A DNA stretch of 64,000 bases from an uncultured Porphyromonadaceae bacterium (GTDB taxonomy: Bacteria; Bacteroidota; Bacteroidia; Bacteroidales; Muribaculaceae), in contig CAMWNH010000003.1 of NCBI GenBank assembly GCA_947175605.1, positions 1 through 64,000 of the forward strand, given 5' to 3'. This document shows positions 1 through 9,041 of the stretch, piece by piece. Under the pieces are notes generated by a model, which was not told where the DNA came from, ran no database searches, and saw only the letters and a list, made by a program, of their open reading frames with translations. The position numbers and the translations under genes were made by a program. Numbering within the stretch: position 1 is the stretch's first letter; each line of letters starts with the position of its first letter.

Positions 1-116
1 CTGAGCGCGCTGTTCTTACGGGAAGCGGGGTAAGTATGTTACTGCAAATTTACAGTTTTTTTTGAAACGACAAAATAATCATTAGATATTAAACATTTTC
101 CTGTTTTCAAATCACC

Positions 117-155
117 GACGGCACGCCCCGGAAGTTTTTTCCGATGCGTGCCGTC
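117..155 (+). terminator. Stem-loop GACGGCACGC...GCGTGCCGTC with nested CGGAA/TTCCG, followed by TTTAT; probable terminator of a gene left of the window
   Basis: 10-bp perfect inverted repeat read in sequence; short T-rich tail on + strand. Confidence 0.5.
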
Positions 156-182
156 TTTATCATGATGGTAATATAGCAGTTT

Positions 183-470
183 TTACTTCTTGAACTTTTC
201 AAGCTGGCGTTCTATGGCCTCGAGAGCCTTGTCGTAAGCCTCCTCGAAGCTGTCGGCTGTCTTCGTGCCCACGGTCTCGTCCACGCCGGGAGCTGTGACC
301 GTCACCACAACCTCCTTGTTGTTTGCAGTTTCAGGCTTCACAACCTTGAGAATTACATCCACGGTGGAAACAGCCGGGAAATGGCGGCCGAGGCGTTCGG
401 CCTTCTTATTGATGTGGTCGGTGAGACGCTGTGCGATCTCGAAATTCACAGCCTGGATTCGTACGTCCAT
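183..470 (-). CDS. hpf: Ribosome hibernation promoting factor / RaiA family
   Basis: MDVRIQAVNFEIAQRLTDHINKKAERLGRHFP...; short HPF/YfiA-type protein; start moved from the longer ORF to the conserved MDVRIQ. Confidence 0.85.
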   Translation of the reverse strand: MDVRIQAVNFEIAQRLTDHINKKAERLGRHFPAVSTVDVILKVVKPETANNKEVVVTVTAPGVDETVGTKTADSFEEAYDKALEAIERQLEKFKK

Positions 471-489
471 AATCATTCGTATTAAGGGG

Positions 490-1455
490 TTAGTATTCAG
501 TATCCTGCGCGCAGCCGTCGTCGGCAAGAGGATGAGCCCGCGCATAATTTTCCTTTATTTCTTTGACAGACAAGTGTGTGTAGCGTTGCGTCGTAGCCAG
601 AGAACTGTGCCCCAGCAACTGCTGCACAGCTGCCATGTCCGCGCCATGGTTCAGCATGTCGGTGGCGAAAGAATGCCGCAGCACGTGGGGCGACCGTTTC
701 GCCGTGCTCACGCGGGCCTCCGAGAGAGCCTTATGCACCGTCCGGTAGACAAGCCCGTAGTAGAGCGGCGATCCGTCGGGACGAATGAAGAAGGCGCCGC
801 CATGAGCGGCAATGCCGAACGTTTCGGCCATCTCCCGACGCGCATGGCGGTAGCTCTCCACCGCCTCGAGCATCTCCGGCCCCAATGGAATCTTTCTTTC
901 CTTATTACGCTTGCCCAGCACCTTTAGTTCACAACGGTCGCAATCCACATCCGCATCCTTCAGGCCCACCAGCTCCGCGGCACGCATCCCCGTAGAGTAG
1001 AGCATCAACACTATCAGATTATCTCGCAACGAGATAAAGTGCTCCACCGTGTCACGCGGAATGCCGGCAGCCTGCTCGCGGGCGGCGAGGTCGAAGAGCG
1101 CCTGCGACTGACTCTCAGGCACAAACGACGGCAGGGGCTTGGGAGCGCGCGGAGCCTTCACTCCACGCGCTGGATTCTGTTCACAAACACCGGTGCGCAG
1201 TCCGAAAGCATAGAACGATCGCAGACTTTGAAGCCTACGGGCCAACGTGACGGACGACAGCCCCTCGGCAGCCTGCTCGGCAATCCACGCGCGCACATCG
1301 GCCTGCGACGCAAGTGCAGGATCAGCATCCGCCACGCCGCTCTCCTTTATCAGAAAGGCACGAAAAGCCTCGAGATCGCGGCTGTAAGCCCTGACCGTGT
1401 GAGGCGATGCGCCCTTTTCGCTGCGCAGATAACTAAGAAAAGCGGCAAATGGCAT
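490..1455 (-). CDS. xerC: Tyrosine recombinase XerC/XerD family
   Basis: SAM-like N-terminus (FLSYLRSEKGASPHTVRAYSRDL), catalytic STGMRAAEL, SPHVLRHSFATDML, LLGHSSLATTQRYTH. Confidence 0.9.
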   Translation of the reverse strand: MPFAAFLSYLRSEKGASPHTVRAYSRDLEAFRAFLIKESGVADADPALASQADVRAWIAEQAAEGLSSVTLARRLQSLRSFYAFGLRTGVCEQNPARGVKAPRAPKPLPSFVPESQSQALFDLAAREQAAGIPRDTVEHFISLRDNLIVLMLYSTGMRAAELVGLKDADVDCDRCELKVLGKRNKERKIPLGPEMLEAVESYRHARREMAETFGIAAHGGAFFIRPDGSPLYYGLVYRTVHKALSEARVSTAKRSPHVLRHSFATDMLNHGADMAAVQQLLGHSSLATTQRYTHLSVKEIKENYARAHPLADDGCAQDTEY

Positions 1456-1507
1456 ACCGCGAAGTTAACAACACCGCCCCACAATTCCAAATTTTACCAC
1501 AAAAAAT

Positions 1508-2260
1508 TCACTCCAGCTCGATTTCCACCGGGCAGTGGTCGCTGCCGGCGATCTGCGGGTGGATGCGGGCCTCGCGGATACGGGGCATAAGCCGCTCCGA
1601 CACGATAAAGTAGTCGATACGCCAGCCCACGTTCTTCTCGCGCGCACGGCCCCGATAGCTCCACCAGGAGTAGGCTCCCGCCTCATCGGGGTGCAGACGG
1701 CGGAATGTATCGGCAAAACCCTCCGACAGCAGACGGCTCATACAGCCGCGCTCCTCGTCCGTGAAACCCGCATTCCGGCGGTTCGTCTTGGGATTGGCGA
1801 GGTCTATCTCTTCATGTGCCACATTCAGGTCGCCGCAGATTATCACCGGCTTCTGCGCGTCAAGCTCCTTGACGAAATTCAAGAACGCCGCCTCCCACTG
1901 CATACGGTAGTCCAGACGCGCAAGCTCGCTCTGCGAGTTGGGCGTATACACGCACACCAGATAAAACTCCGGATACTCCAGACAGGTTATACGGCCTTCG
2001 CGGTCGTGTTCCTCCACGCCCAGTCCCCTGCGCACACTCAGAGGCTTATGACGCGTATAGATTGCCGTGCCCGAATAGCCCTTGCGCTCGGCATAGCTCC
2101 AGTACGACTCATAGCCCTCGAACCGGAGATCTATCTGCCCCTCCTGCAGTTTCGTTTCCTGCAGACAGAAGAAGTCCGCTCCCAAGTTGTTGAATATCTC
2201 GGCAAAGCCCTTGCCGGCTACAGCCCGCAGGCCGTTTACGTTCCAAGAAATAAAGCGCAT
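1508..2260 (-). CDS. xth: Exodeoxyribonuclease III
   Basis: MRFISWNVNGLRAV, CLQETKLQ, CGDLNVAHEEIDLANPK, GSDHCPVEIEL motifs of the ExoIII/AP endonuclease family. Confidence 0.93.
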   Translation of the reverse strand: MRFISWNVNGLRAVAGKGFAEIFNNLGADFFCLQETKLQEGQIDLRFEGYESYWSYAERKGYSGTAIYTRHKPLSVRRGLGVEEHDREGRITCLEYPEFYLVCVYTPNSQSELARLDYRMQWEAAFLNFVKELDAQKPVIICGDLNVAHEEIDLANPKTNRRNAGFTDEERGCMSRLLSEGFADTFRRLHPDEAGAYSWWSYRGRAREKNVGWRIDYFIVSERLMPRIREARIHPQIAGSDHCPVEIELE

Positions 2261-2261
2261 A

Positions 2262-3731
2262 TCAGAATTGGAAATATATGAACGGGGCCACGTCCTCGCC
2301 CTGAAGCTGGAGCACGGCCTGAACTATGATTACAAAAATAAGAAACTTCACCCAGAGCCTCGAGCGCACGAAAGCCTCACCCGCACGCATACGCCAGTCC
2401 GACGGCAGCGCATGCGCCGAGATTATCAGCACCATGAGCGCAAGCCACAGCATACGCGCCGACGCGAAGGCCGACACACCCGCCATCCCGGGCCACTCGC
2501 CTACGAAAACCTGACGCAGCACAAGCCACGAGTCGCCCCAGCTGTCCGCCCGGAAGAATACCCACAGGCAGGCCACGAAAACCATCGTCACAAGCCACGA
2601 CAAGGCCCGCACGGGCCACACGTCGCTCCACGCGCCCAAATGCGGCTTGGCAGCCTTGTGAACGGCCAGGCCCGCGCCATGCATACCGCCCCAGAACACG
2701 AACTTCCATGCCGCCCCGTGCCAAAGGCCCCCGACGAGCATCGTGGCCATATTGTTGACGTAGGTACGCGCCGTGCCCTTGCGGTTGCCCCCCAGAGGGA
2801 TATACACATAATCGCGCAGCCAGGTCGAGAGCGAAATATGCCATCTGCGCCAGAAGTCCGTGAGGTTCTGCGACTTGTATGGAAAGTTGAAATTTTCATT
2901 TAACCTGAACCCCATCACCAGGGCCAGACCGATAGCCATATCCGAATATCCCGAGAAATCGCAGTATATCTGCATTGTATAACCTATTATCCCCATCAGC
3001 GTCTCGAAGGCATTATATCCCGTCGGACTCTGGAATATCAGATCGTTGTACTGTGCTATATAGTCGGCCACGATAGCCTTCTTCACCACCCCCACAAGCA
3101 CGAGCCAGAACCCGTAGTAAAGATCGTGGCGCGAGGCCGGACGGTGCTCGGCTATCTGCCCCAGAAAATCCTTGGCACGCACGATCGGGCCCGCCACAAG
3201 CGCAGGGAAGAAACTGAGGAAGAACGCATAGTCCAGCCAGCGGCGCGTGGGCGCTATCGTACCCTTGTACACATCGATGATATAGCTCACACTCTGGAAC
3301 GTATAGAACGATATTCCCACGGGCAGCACAAGCTCCAGCGGTTGGAAATTGCTTCCCACTATAGCCGAGAGGTTCATCATGAAGAAGTTGGCATACTTGA
3401 AATAGCCCAGTATCCCCAACGAAAAGACGAGCGACACCCCAACACACGCCCTGCGCATAGCCCGCGAGCTGCTGCGCGCGATCACTTGCGAAAGACCCCA
3501 GTCCACCACCGATGTCGCCGCAAGAAGCCCCACGAAAAGCCCGCTGCTCTTATAGTAGAAGAACAGGCTGAACAGCAGCACGAACGCAAGCATCATCGTG
3601 CGGTTACGTCGAGTCGACAGCAGAGCATAAAGCGGCAGAAACAGCAGGAACAGAGCCCAGAACGTGCCGCTGGAAAACAGCATGGGCTCGCCCTCATGAT
3701 AGCCGAAAAGAAGATCTAAAACGTGCTGCAT
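2262..3731 (-). CDS. MBOAT family O-acyltransferase (AlgI-like)
   Basis: Multi-TM protein with DFWRRWHISLSTWLRDYVYIPLGGNRKG and GGLWHGAAWKFVFWGGMHG (MBOAT His region). Confidence 0.9.
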   Translation of the reverse strand: MQHVLDLLFGYHEGEPMLFSSGTFWALFLLFLPLYALLSTRRNRTMMLAFVLLFSLFFYYKSSGLFVGLLAATSVVDWGLSQVIARSSSRAMRRACVGVSLVFSLGILGYFKYANFFMMNLSAIVGSNFQPLELVLPVGISFYTFQSVSYIIDVYKGTIAPTRRWLDYAFFLSFFPALVAGPIVRAKDFLGQIAEHRPASRHDLYYGFWLVLVGVVKKAIVADYIAQYNDLIFQSPTGYNAFETLMGIIGYTMQIYCDFSGYSDMAIGLALVMGFRLNENFNFPYKSQNLTDFWRRWHISLSTWLRDYVYIPLGGNRKGTARTYVNNMATMLVGGLWHGAAWKFVFWGGMHGAGLAVHKAAKPHLGAWSDVWPVRALSWLVTMVFVACLWVFFRADSWGDSWLVLRQVFVGEWPGMAGVSAFASARMLWLALMVLIISAHALPSDWRMRAGEAFVRSRLWVKFLIFVIIVQAVLQLQGEDVAPFIYFQF

Positions 3732-3751
3732 GACCTCGGTTCGCGTTGCCT

Positions 3752-4552
3752 TTACTCGTTAGGGTTGCGCAGCTTGATAATTATCTGCCCCGGAGCCTTG
3801 GCCGGAAGCGGCTTCTGAGGCACTTCCATCCGGATAGGATGCGCGCAATTGTGTGGCATCCAGCGCATCACCGAATCAAGCCACTCCACAGCCGACGCTG
3901 CCGTCGGGTGCGCACCGTCCTTCTTGCGCTCGAACTCCATGCCGTTGCTCAGAAAGAAACATCCCGGAGCGCTTTTAGATGCGATCACATCGTTGATGCC
4001 CGTATCGGGCTTCCAGTTGGGCGGACCGATCCACACATACGGAGTCCGGCCAAGACTCTCCAATATTCGTTCCACCGCCGGGCCGCACTTCTCAGCCGGC
4101 TTGCTCACAAACAACTCGTTAGCCCCCAGACAGATAAACACATAAGTAGGCTTGTACTGCGCCAGTATGCCCCGCAGGAACTCCGTGCCCTGCGCGCCCC
4201 ACTTGCTCGTCGACGAACTGTACCAGCGGTACGAGACGAGTTTGTGTCCGTTCTGCAGACAGTAGTCGGCCATGCGCGGCGAAAGACCGTCCAGCATAGA
4301 ATCGCCGATAAAAAGAATAGTCTGCGAGGTCGTGTCCGTCGGCACATCCTTCACCTTCGCCTCCTCGGCTATCTCCTCCACATGCTCCGGAACTTCCGCC
4401 ACAGCCTCGCGGCCTCCGAACACAGCCTTGGCAAAACCGGCCGACCGCAGTTCATAATCCTCCGTGAGAGCTATTCCGTCGAACACCGACAGCACAAAAA
4501 ACAGGGCAAAGCCCCCTGCCAGAATCAGCCACAGCTCCCTATAGTGACGCAT
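3752..4552 (-). CDS. SGNH/GDSL-family hydrolase or O-acetyltransferase partner, membrane anchored
   Basis: N-terminal TM; ILFIGDSMLDGLSPRM (block I GDS), ICLGANELF, KKDGAHPTA (DxxH block V); adjacent to MBOAT. Confidence 0.8.
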   Translation of the reverse strand: MRHYRELWLILAGGFALFFVLSVFDGIALTEDYELRSAGFAKAVFGGREAVAEVPEHVEEIAEEAKVKDVPTDTTSQTILFIGDSMLDGLSPRMADYCLQNGHKLVSYRWYSSSTSKWGAQGTEFLRGILAQYKPTYVFICLGANELFVSKPAEKCGPAVERILESLGRTPYVWIGPPNWKPDTGINDVIASKSAPGCFFLSNGMEFERKKDGAHPTAASAVEWLDSVMRWMPHNCAHPIRMEVPQKPLPAKAPGQIIIKLRNPNE

Positions 4553-4569
4553 GCCCCCTGTCTCCCCCT

Positions 4570-5070
4570 TCAGTTACTGATTACCATGTACGGCGAAAGC
4601 CCCTGCGTGGCGTGGTAGCGGCGCAATCCGTAGCCATGCTTGGCCGCAGGACCGCTCAGGGGGTGTCCGTAAAGGCTGAACACATCATACGTGCTATGAC
4701 ACTGCGGACACTCGGCCGTAAGAGTCTCCGCATCCACCTTCACGCGCACCGTAGTCTTGCACTCCACGGGGCACGAAAGGTCGTAGACAAGCGTCTGTCC
4801 GTTCACATCCTGAAGCACCAGAAGACCGCCGTAGCCAGTACGGTCGAGGGCCGTAAAAGGATACCCTGCCGGCACACGCTCCCCGTTGTTCAGAATGAAG
4901 CGACGCGAATCCACTGCCCCCCCGGGGCCCCAGGCATTCCAGTCGGCCACCGACTGAAACACGAGATGCACCGGCATCGCCGGCACACGCGTGTCATCGA
5001 GATTGTCGCAGGACACAGCCGTGATGCACAGGGCACACAGCAAGGCCTTCAGGAGAGAGCTTATTTTCAT
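4570..5070 (-). CDS. Rieske-like lipoprotein with an atypical, Cys-rich ligand set
   Basis: MKISSLLKALLCALCITAVSCDN lipobox; SCPVEC...ECPQCHSTYDVFSLYGHPLSGPA resembles the Rieske second-box context. Confidence 0.6.
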   Translation of the reverse strand: MKISSLLKALLCALCITAVSCDNLDDTRVPAMPVHLVFQSVADWNAWGPGGAVDSRRFILNNGERVPAGYPFTALDRTGYGGLLVLQDVNGQTLVYDLSCPVECKTTVRVKVDAETLTAECPQCHSTYDVFSLYGHPLSGPAAKHGYGLRRYHATQGLSPYMVISN

Positions 5071-5131
5071 TTTTCGGAGAGATGGAATTTTGGAGCGCCA
5101 GAAGACCGTCCGGCACACCCGGACTGTCCGC

Positions 5132-5545
5132 TCACACAAGTTTCGAGAAGAGCTCGCCAAACTGATCGGCAGCCTTCTGCATGGTCGGACCGATGAGAGG
5201 CTTCAGCATCATGGGAACCTCAACGTCCACAGCGCCCGTCACCTCCGTTTCCTCGGCGGCCAGAGGCTTGAAGTCTATTTCAAGCTTCATCGGCACCGGC
5301 GAACCTTCGGCTTCAAGCACCACGCGTTCGGGTGTACGCTCCACGGCGCGGAGTTTAACGGCGCCAACCTGCGGGGTCGTAATGGTGATGACATCCTTCG
5401 TGAACGACACGTCGCCGACCTTGGCGCGTTCTTCGGCGGGCATAGATGCGAGAGCCTGCTCCAACACGGAAAAATCAGAAAACTTTTCGGCCACTGCTGA
5501 CGCAGGACGGCCCACGGTCACAGGTTTTGAACTGTAGCGTGCCAT
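5132..5545 (-). CDS. SRPBCC-like small protein
   Basis: MARYSSKPVTVGRPASAVAEKFSDFSVLEQALASMPAEE...; alpha/beta pattern; next to pyrE. Confidence 0.65.
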   Translation of the reverse strand: MARYSSKPVTVGRPASAVAEKFSDFSVLEQALASMPAEERAKVGDVSFTKDVITITTPQVGAVKLRAVERTPERVVLEAEGSPVPMKLEIDFKPLAAEETEVTGAVDVEVPMMLKPLIGPTMQKAADQFGELFSKLV

Positions 5546-5558
5546 ATCTTGTTGATAA

Positions 5559-6197
5559 TTATCGTTTAGGCGACCACGCGGCAGGATCCTTACGCCATTC
5601 CTGGAGCGTGGAGATGTAATTTTCAGTGATGTAGTTTGTCTCGAGAGCCACATCCAGCATGGTGTCGTAGTTGCTAAGTGTCAGAAGCTTCACATTTGCC
5701 TCCTCGAAATTCTTCTCCGCTACAGGGAAACCGTAGGAGAAAAGGGCAACCATGCCCACGACCTCGCAACCGGCGGCGCGGATAGCCTCGACAGCCTTGA
5801 GCGAGCTCTTGCCCGTGGACACGAGGTCCTCGACAACTACCACCTTCTGACCCGGTTTGAGATTGCCTTCGATGAGGTTCTCAAGGCCGTGATCCTTAGG
5901 CGTCGAGCGCACATAGACGTAGGGAAGATGCAGCTCATCAGCCACGAGAGCGCCCTGGGCGATAGCTCCTGTGGCCACACCGGCCACGGCATCTGCTTCC
6001 GCGAAATTCTCCATAACCAGGCGCGACAGCTCAAGCTTGATGAAGGTGCGCACTTCGGGATACGACAGTGTCTTGCGGTTGTCCGTATAGATGGGCGAAT
6101 TCCAGCCCGATGCCCATGTGAACGGATTGGCGGGCTGAAGTTTTACGGCACTGATTTTGAGAAGCTTCTCTGCCAGAAGGCGTGCTACAGATTTCAT
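5559..6197 (-). CDS. pyrE: Orotate phosphoribosyltransferase
   Basis: TWASGWNSPIYTDNRKTLSYPEVR; VVVVEDLVSTGKSSLKAVEAIRAAG PRPP-binding motif. Confidence 0.95.
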   Translation of the reverse strand: MKSVARLLAEKLLKISAVKLQPANPFTWASGWNSPIYTDNRKTLSYPEVRTFIKLELSRLVMENFAEADAVAGVATGAIAQGALVADELHLPYVYVRSTPKDHGLENLIEGNLKPGQKVVVVEDLVSTGKSSLKAVEAIRAAGCEVVGMVALFSYGFPVAEKNFEEANVKLLTLSNYDTMLDVALETNYITENYISTLQEWRKDPAAWSPKR

Positions 6198-6242
6198 AAG
6201 GTTCGTCTTTTTACTTAGAATTGTGCGTATTCTTTTAAGCTG

Positions 6243-6250
6243 CAAAGATA
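6243..6250 (-). promoter_or_regulatory. Bacteroidetes -7 box TATCTTTG upstream of pyrE
   Basis: CAAAGATA on + strand (TAnnTTTG on -), 46 nt from pyrE ATG. Confidence 0.55.
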
Positions 6251-6345
6251 CACACTTTTCAAGCCAAATCCAAATAAATTTTCACTTTCCGCTCGCCGAT
6301 GCCTTATCTCGACGCATGAGTTGCAGACGATTGGATTTTTTTTCA

Positions 6346-6353
6346 TATCTTTG
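6346..6353 (+). promoter_or_regulatory. Bacteroidetes -7 box TATCTTTG upstream of the GT4 gene
   Basis: TAnnTTTG match 42 nt from the ATG at 6395. Confidence 0.55.
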
Positions 6354-6394
6354 CCTCACGGCCATGACCCCTGCCATGCCAGCCACCCGCTCTC

Positions 6395-7510
6395 ATGAAA
6401 ACAAAGATTCTGATCATCCATAACTCGATGGACGGAGGTGGAGCCGAACGTGTGCTCGCGTCCATCCTCAACCGCCTCGACCGCAAGCGCTTCTCTATCA
6501 CACTGATGCTCATCTACGGCAGCGGCGTGTTCATGCGAGAGATTCCCGACGACATCGAGACGCTCTGCCTCTACAAAAGTCCATACGGACTGCCCCATCG
6601 CCTTCTCACGCACTTCCGCGGACCGCGCAACCGCTCGCGTCTGCGCCGGGCCGAGCGCCTGCTTGCCGGCCGTCGTTTCGATGCCATCATCTCATTCATG
6701 GAAGGCCCGGCCGTAAAATTGCATCAGATGCTCAGCCACCACGCCGAACGCAACCTCTCCTGGGTGCATACCGATCTGGAAAAATACCGCTGGTATGATT
6801 TCTGGCTCCGGCTCGACGAGGAACGCGACTTCTACCGCAGCGTCCGCAAAATAGCCTTCGTTTCGGAAGACGCACGCAGGGCCTTTCTGCGAGCCTACGA
6901 CACCCCGGCCAAACTCGAGGTAATATATAACCCCGTGGATACCACGGCCATACGCGCACAAGCCGGCGAAGACTCCAAGCCGGACGGCTCGCCTTTCACC
7001 ATCGTACACGTAGGCCGGTTAGTAGCCCCTAAACGCCAGGAACGGCTCATTCAGGCAGCCCGTATTCTCAAGGACCGCGGCTGCCGCTTCCACATGGACA
7101 TAGTCGGACAAGGTCCTAAAGAAAAGGAACTTAAAGCTCTCGCAGCCGAACTGGGAGTCGAAGACCTGATAACCTTCACCGGCTTCATGACCAATCCCTT
7201 CCCGCTCATCCGTCGGGCCGACGTCTTCTGCCTCACATCCGAATCCGAGGGCTTCGGAATGGTCGTCGCCGAGGCCCTCAGCCTCGACACCCCCGTTGTG
7301 TCCACTGCCGTCACAGGGGTCAAGGAAATCCTCTCGCACGGCGGAGGCCTCCTCACTGGCGACACGCCCGAGGAGATCGCCGACGCCCTCGAGTCCCTCA
7401 TCCGCAACCCCGAACGCCTCACGCAGCTGCGCGAACAGACGGACGCCTCAGCCGCACAGTTCGGCATCGAGGCGGTGATGGAGCAAATAGCCCGCTTTAT
7501 CGAAGACTGA
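6395..7510 (+). CDS. Glycosyltransferase family 4
   Basis: NSMDGGGAERVLASIL; IVHVGRLVAPKRQERLIQAARIL; CLTSESEGFGMVVAEAL. Confidence 0.9.
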   Translation: MKTKILIIHNSMDGGGAERVLASILNRLDRKRFSITLMLIYGSGVFMREIPDDIETLCLYKSPYGLPHRLLTHFRGPRNRSRLRRAERLLAGRRFDAIISFMEGPAVKLHQMLSHHAERNLSWVHTDLEKYRWYDFWLRLDEERDFYRSVRKIAFVSEDARRAFLRAYDTPAKLEVIYNPVDTTAIRAQAGEDSKPDGSPFTIVHVGRLVAPKRQERLIQAARILKDRGCRFHMDIVGQGPKEKELKALAAELGVEDLITFTGFMTNPFPLIRRADVFCLTSESEGFGMVVAEALSLDTPVVSTAVTGVKEILSHGGGLLTGDTPEEIADALESLIRNPERLTQLREQTDASAAQFGIEAVMEQIARFIED

Positions 7511-9022
7511 TCAGCCCTTCAGGCGCTTGGCGATAAATGTCTTGAGAGCAGCCTTTTCGCCGTGCGAAAGGCCAAGGAAATAGACCGCGGCAGGCATCAC
7601 CACACACCACGCCGCGCAGCTCACCATAAGCCGCATAAGCGGCGAAGCAATATACACAGCCGGGAAAATAAGCAACATCGAGCACAGGCCCACAGCACCG
7701 ATGGGCACGAGAACCCCGCGGCAATACGATGCTACCGATACGCCGCAGTAGCGGGCCGTAAAACCAACCCTCACCGACAGCAAAGCTGCATTGATAGCTA
7801 TCAGCACGATAAGCAACCAGAAAGGAGGCTCCCCGGCCTTGAACACAAGATAGGTAATCGGCAAGGCCAGAATCCATACTATACTGATGACGAGCTGGTA
7901 AGCGGCAAGGCGCCCGGCCGCCTGCATCGACACCCACAGCGGGCCCGTAAGCGAATCAAGTATGCAGAAAACCACCATCAGCCGCACAAACAGCGCCCCC
8001 ATCGGCGGAATTACGGTCAACCACAAGGATAGAATGTAGCCCGCATTGACCAGGATAGGCACGCCAAGGAAAAACATCAGATAGAACGACACGCGGGATA
8101 TACGCATGAAAAGCCTGGAGAACTCCTCCTGCGCCCCGGCGGCGAATGTCTTTATCAACTGCGGGTTGGCCGCCAGCTGCACGCTGCGCGTAAAGGACGA
8201 CACGGCGCTCTTCACCTGATTGGCTATGCCCATCGACGCATTGAACGTCACTCCGAAAAAGATATTGAGAATCATTCCGGAGCCCTGCTGATAGGCCACA
8301 TCAGAGATAGATGTCAGCACATTCCAGCCGGCAAACTTCCCAATGGCTGCGATACGCGAAGGCTCGGCCTTCAAGGAGAAATGCACCGAAGGCAAAATCC
8401 TGTGACAAAAAGCGATATAGGAAACATTGATAAGCACGGCCACAGCAATCAGCAGCCACATGTAAATGATAATCTTGCTGCCCGGCATCATCGAAAGCGA
8501 GATGGCCGTAACGAGCTTCAGACACACCTCCAGAATGGAATTGTAGGCATAGAACGACATCTTTTCGTGTGCTATTATCAACGAGTTATATGGCACGCGC
8601 ATCATCTCTATCACCACTATCGCAAGCGACATCTGGAACACGATTCGAGCGGCGTGCATACGGTCGGGAGGAATGTTTAGCTCGCTGTTCAGAAACCACA
8701 GACCGCCCGCCTCGGCTATCAGAAGGAACAAGGCGGCCATCGCAAAAACACAGCCCCAGCAAGCGGCGAACACCTGCTGCATCTCGCGACCCTGAGTCAT
8801 CGCCAGCTCCACGTTCATATATCGCTGGATAGCAGCCGTAAGCGCGCTCGTGAAGAAGGACATGAGTATGGCCAGCCCTCCGATGACCGTATAGATACCG
8901 AAGTCCACCACCCCGAGCTGTTGAAGCACCACGCGACTCGTGAACAGCGTGACGCCCATAGAAAAGAGCATACGTACGGCCATAAACCCCGTATTCTTCA
9001 TTATCAGCTTGTTATCCGCCAT
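7511..9022 (-). CDS. Polysaccharide flippase / MATE-like Wzx family
   Basis: ~12 hydrophobic segments; GVVDFGIYTVIGGLAILMSFF. Confidence 0.8.
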   Translation of the reverse strand: MADNKLIMKNTGFMAVRMLFSMGVTLFTSRVVLQQLGVVDFGIYTVIGGLAILMSFFTSALTAAIQRYMNVELAMTQGREMQQVFAACWGCVFAMAALFLLIAEAGGLWFLNSELNIPPDRMHAARIVFQMSLAIVVIEMMRVPYNSLIIAHEKMSFYAYNSILEVCLKLVTAISLSMMPGSKIIIYMWLLIAVAVLINVSYIAFCHRILPSVHFSLKAEPSRIAAIGKFAGWNVLTSISDVAYQQGSGMILNIFFGVTFNASMGIANQVKSAVSSFTRSVQLAANPQLIKTFAAGAQEEFSRLFMRISRVSFYLMFFLGVPILVNAGYILSLWLTVIPPMGALFVRLMVVFCILDSLTGPLWVSMQAAGRLAAYQLVISIVWILALPITYLVFKAGEPPFWLLIVLIAINAALLSVRVGFTARYCGVSVASYCRGVLVPIGAVGLCSMLLIFPAVYIASPLMRLMVSCAAWCVVMPAAVYFLGLSHGEKAALKTFIAKRLKG

Positions 9023-9041
9023 AATCCTATCCCCCTGTACT

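Noticed and set aside
1-60. Possible tRNA end at the window start
   Set aside because: No T-loop GTTCGA or CCA-like 3' end recognisable in the first 60 bases.
490-1455. XerC-like recombinase as marker of an integrated mobile element
   Set aside because: Sits beside hpf and xth in a housekeeping context, with no att-like repeats, relaxase, phage or transposon genes nearby; it looks like the chromosomal Xer recombinase.
2187-2903. + strand ORFs over the MBOAT gene and similar shadows over xth and SGNH genes
   Set aside because: Reverse-frame artefacts of GC-rich codon usage; no signal peptides or motifs.
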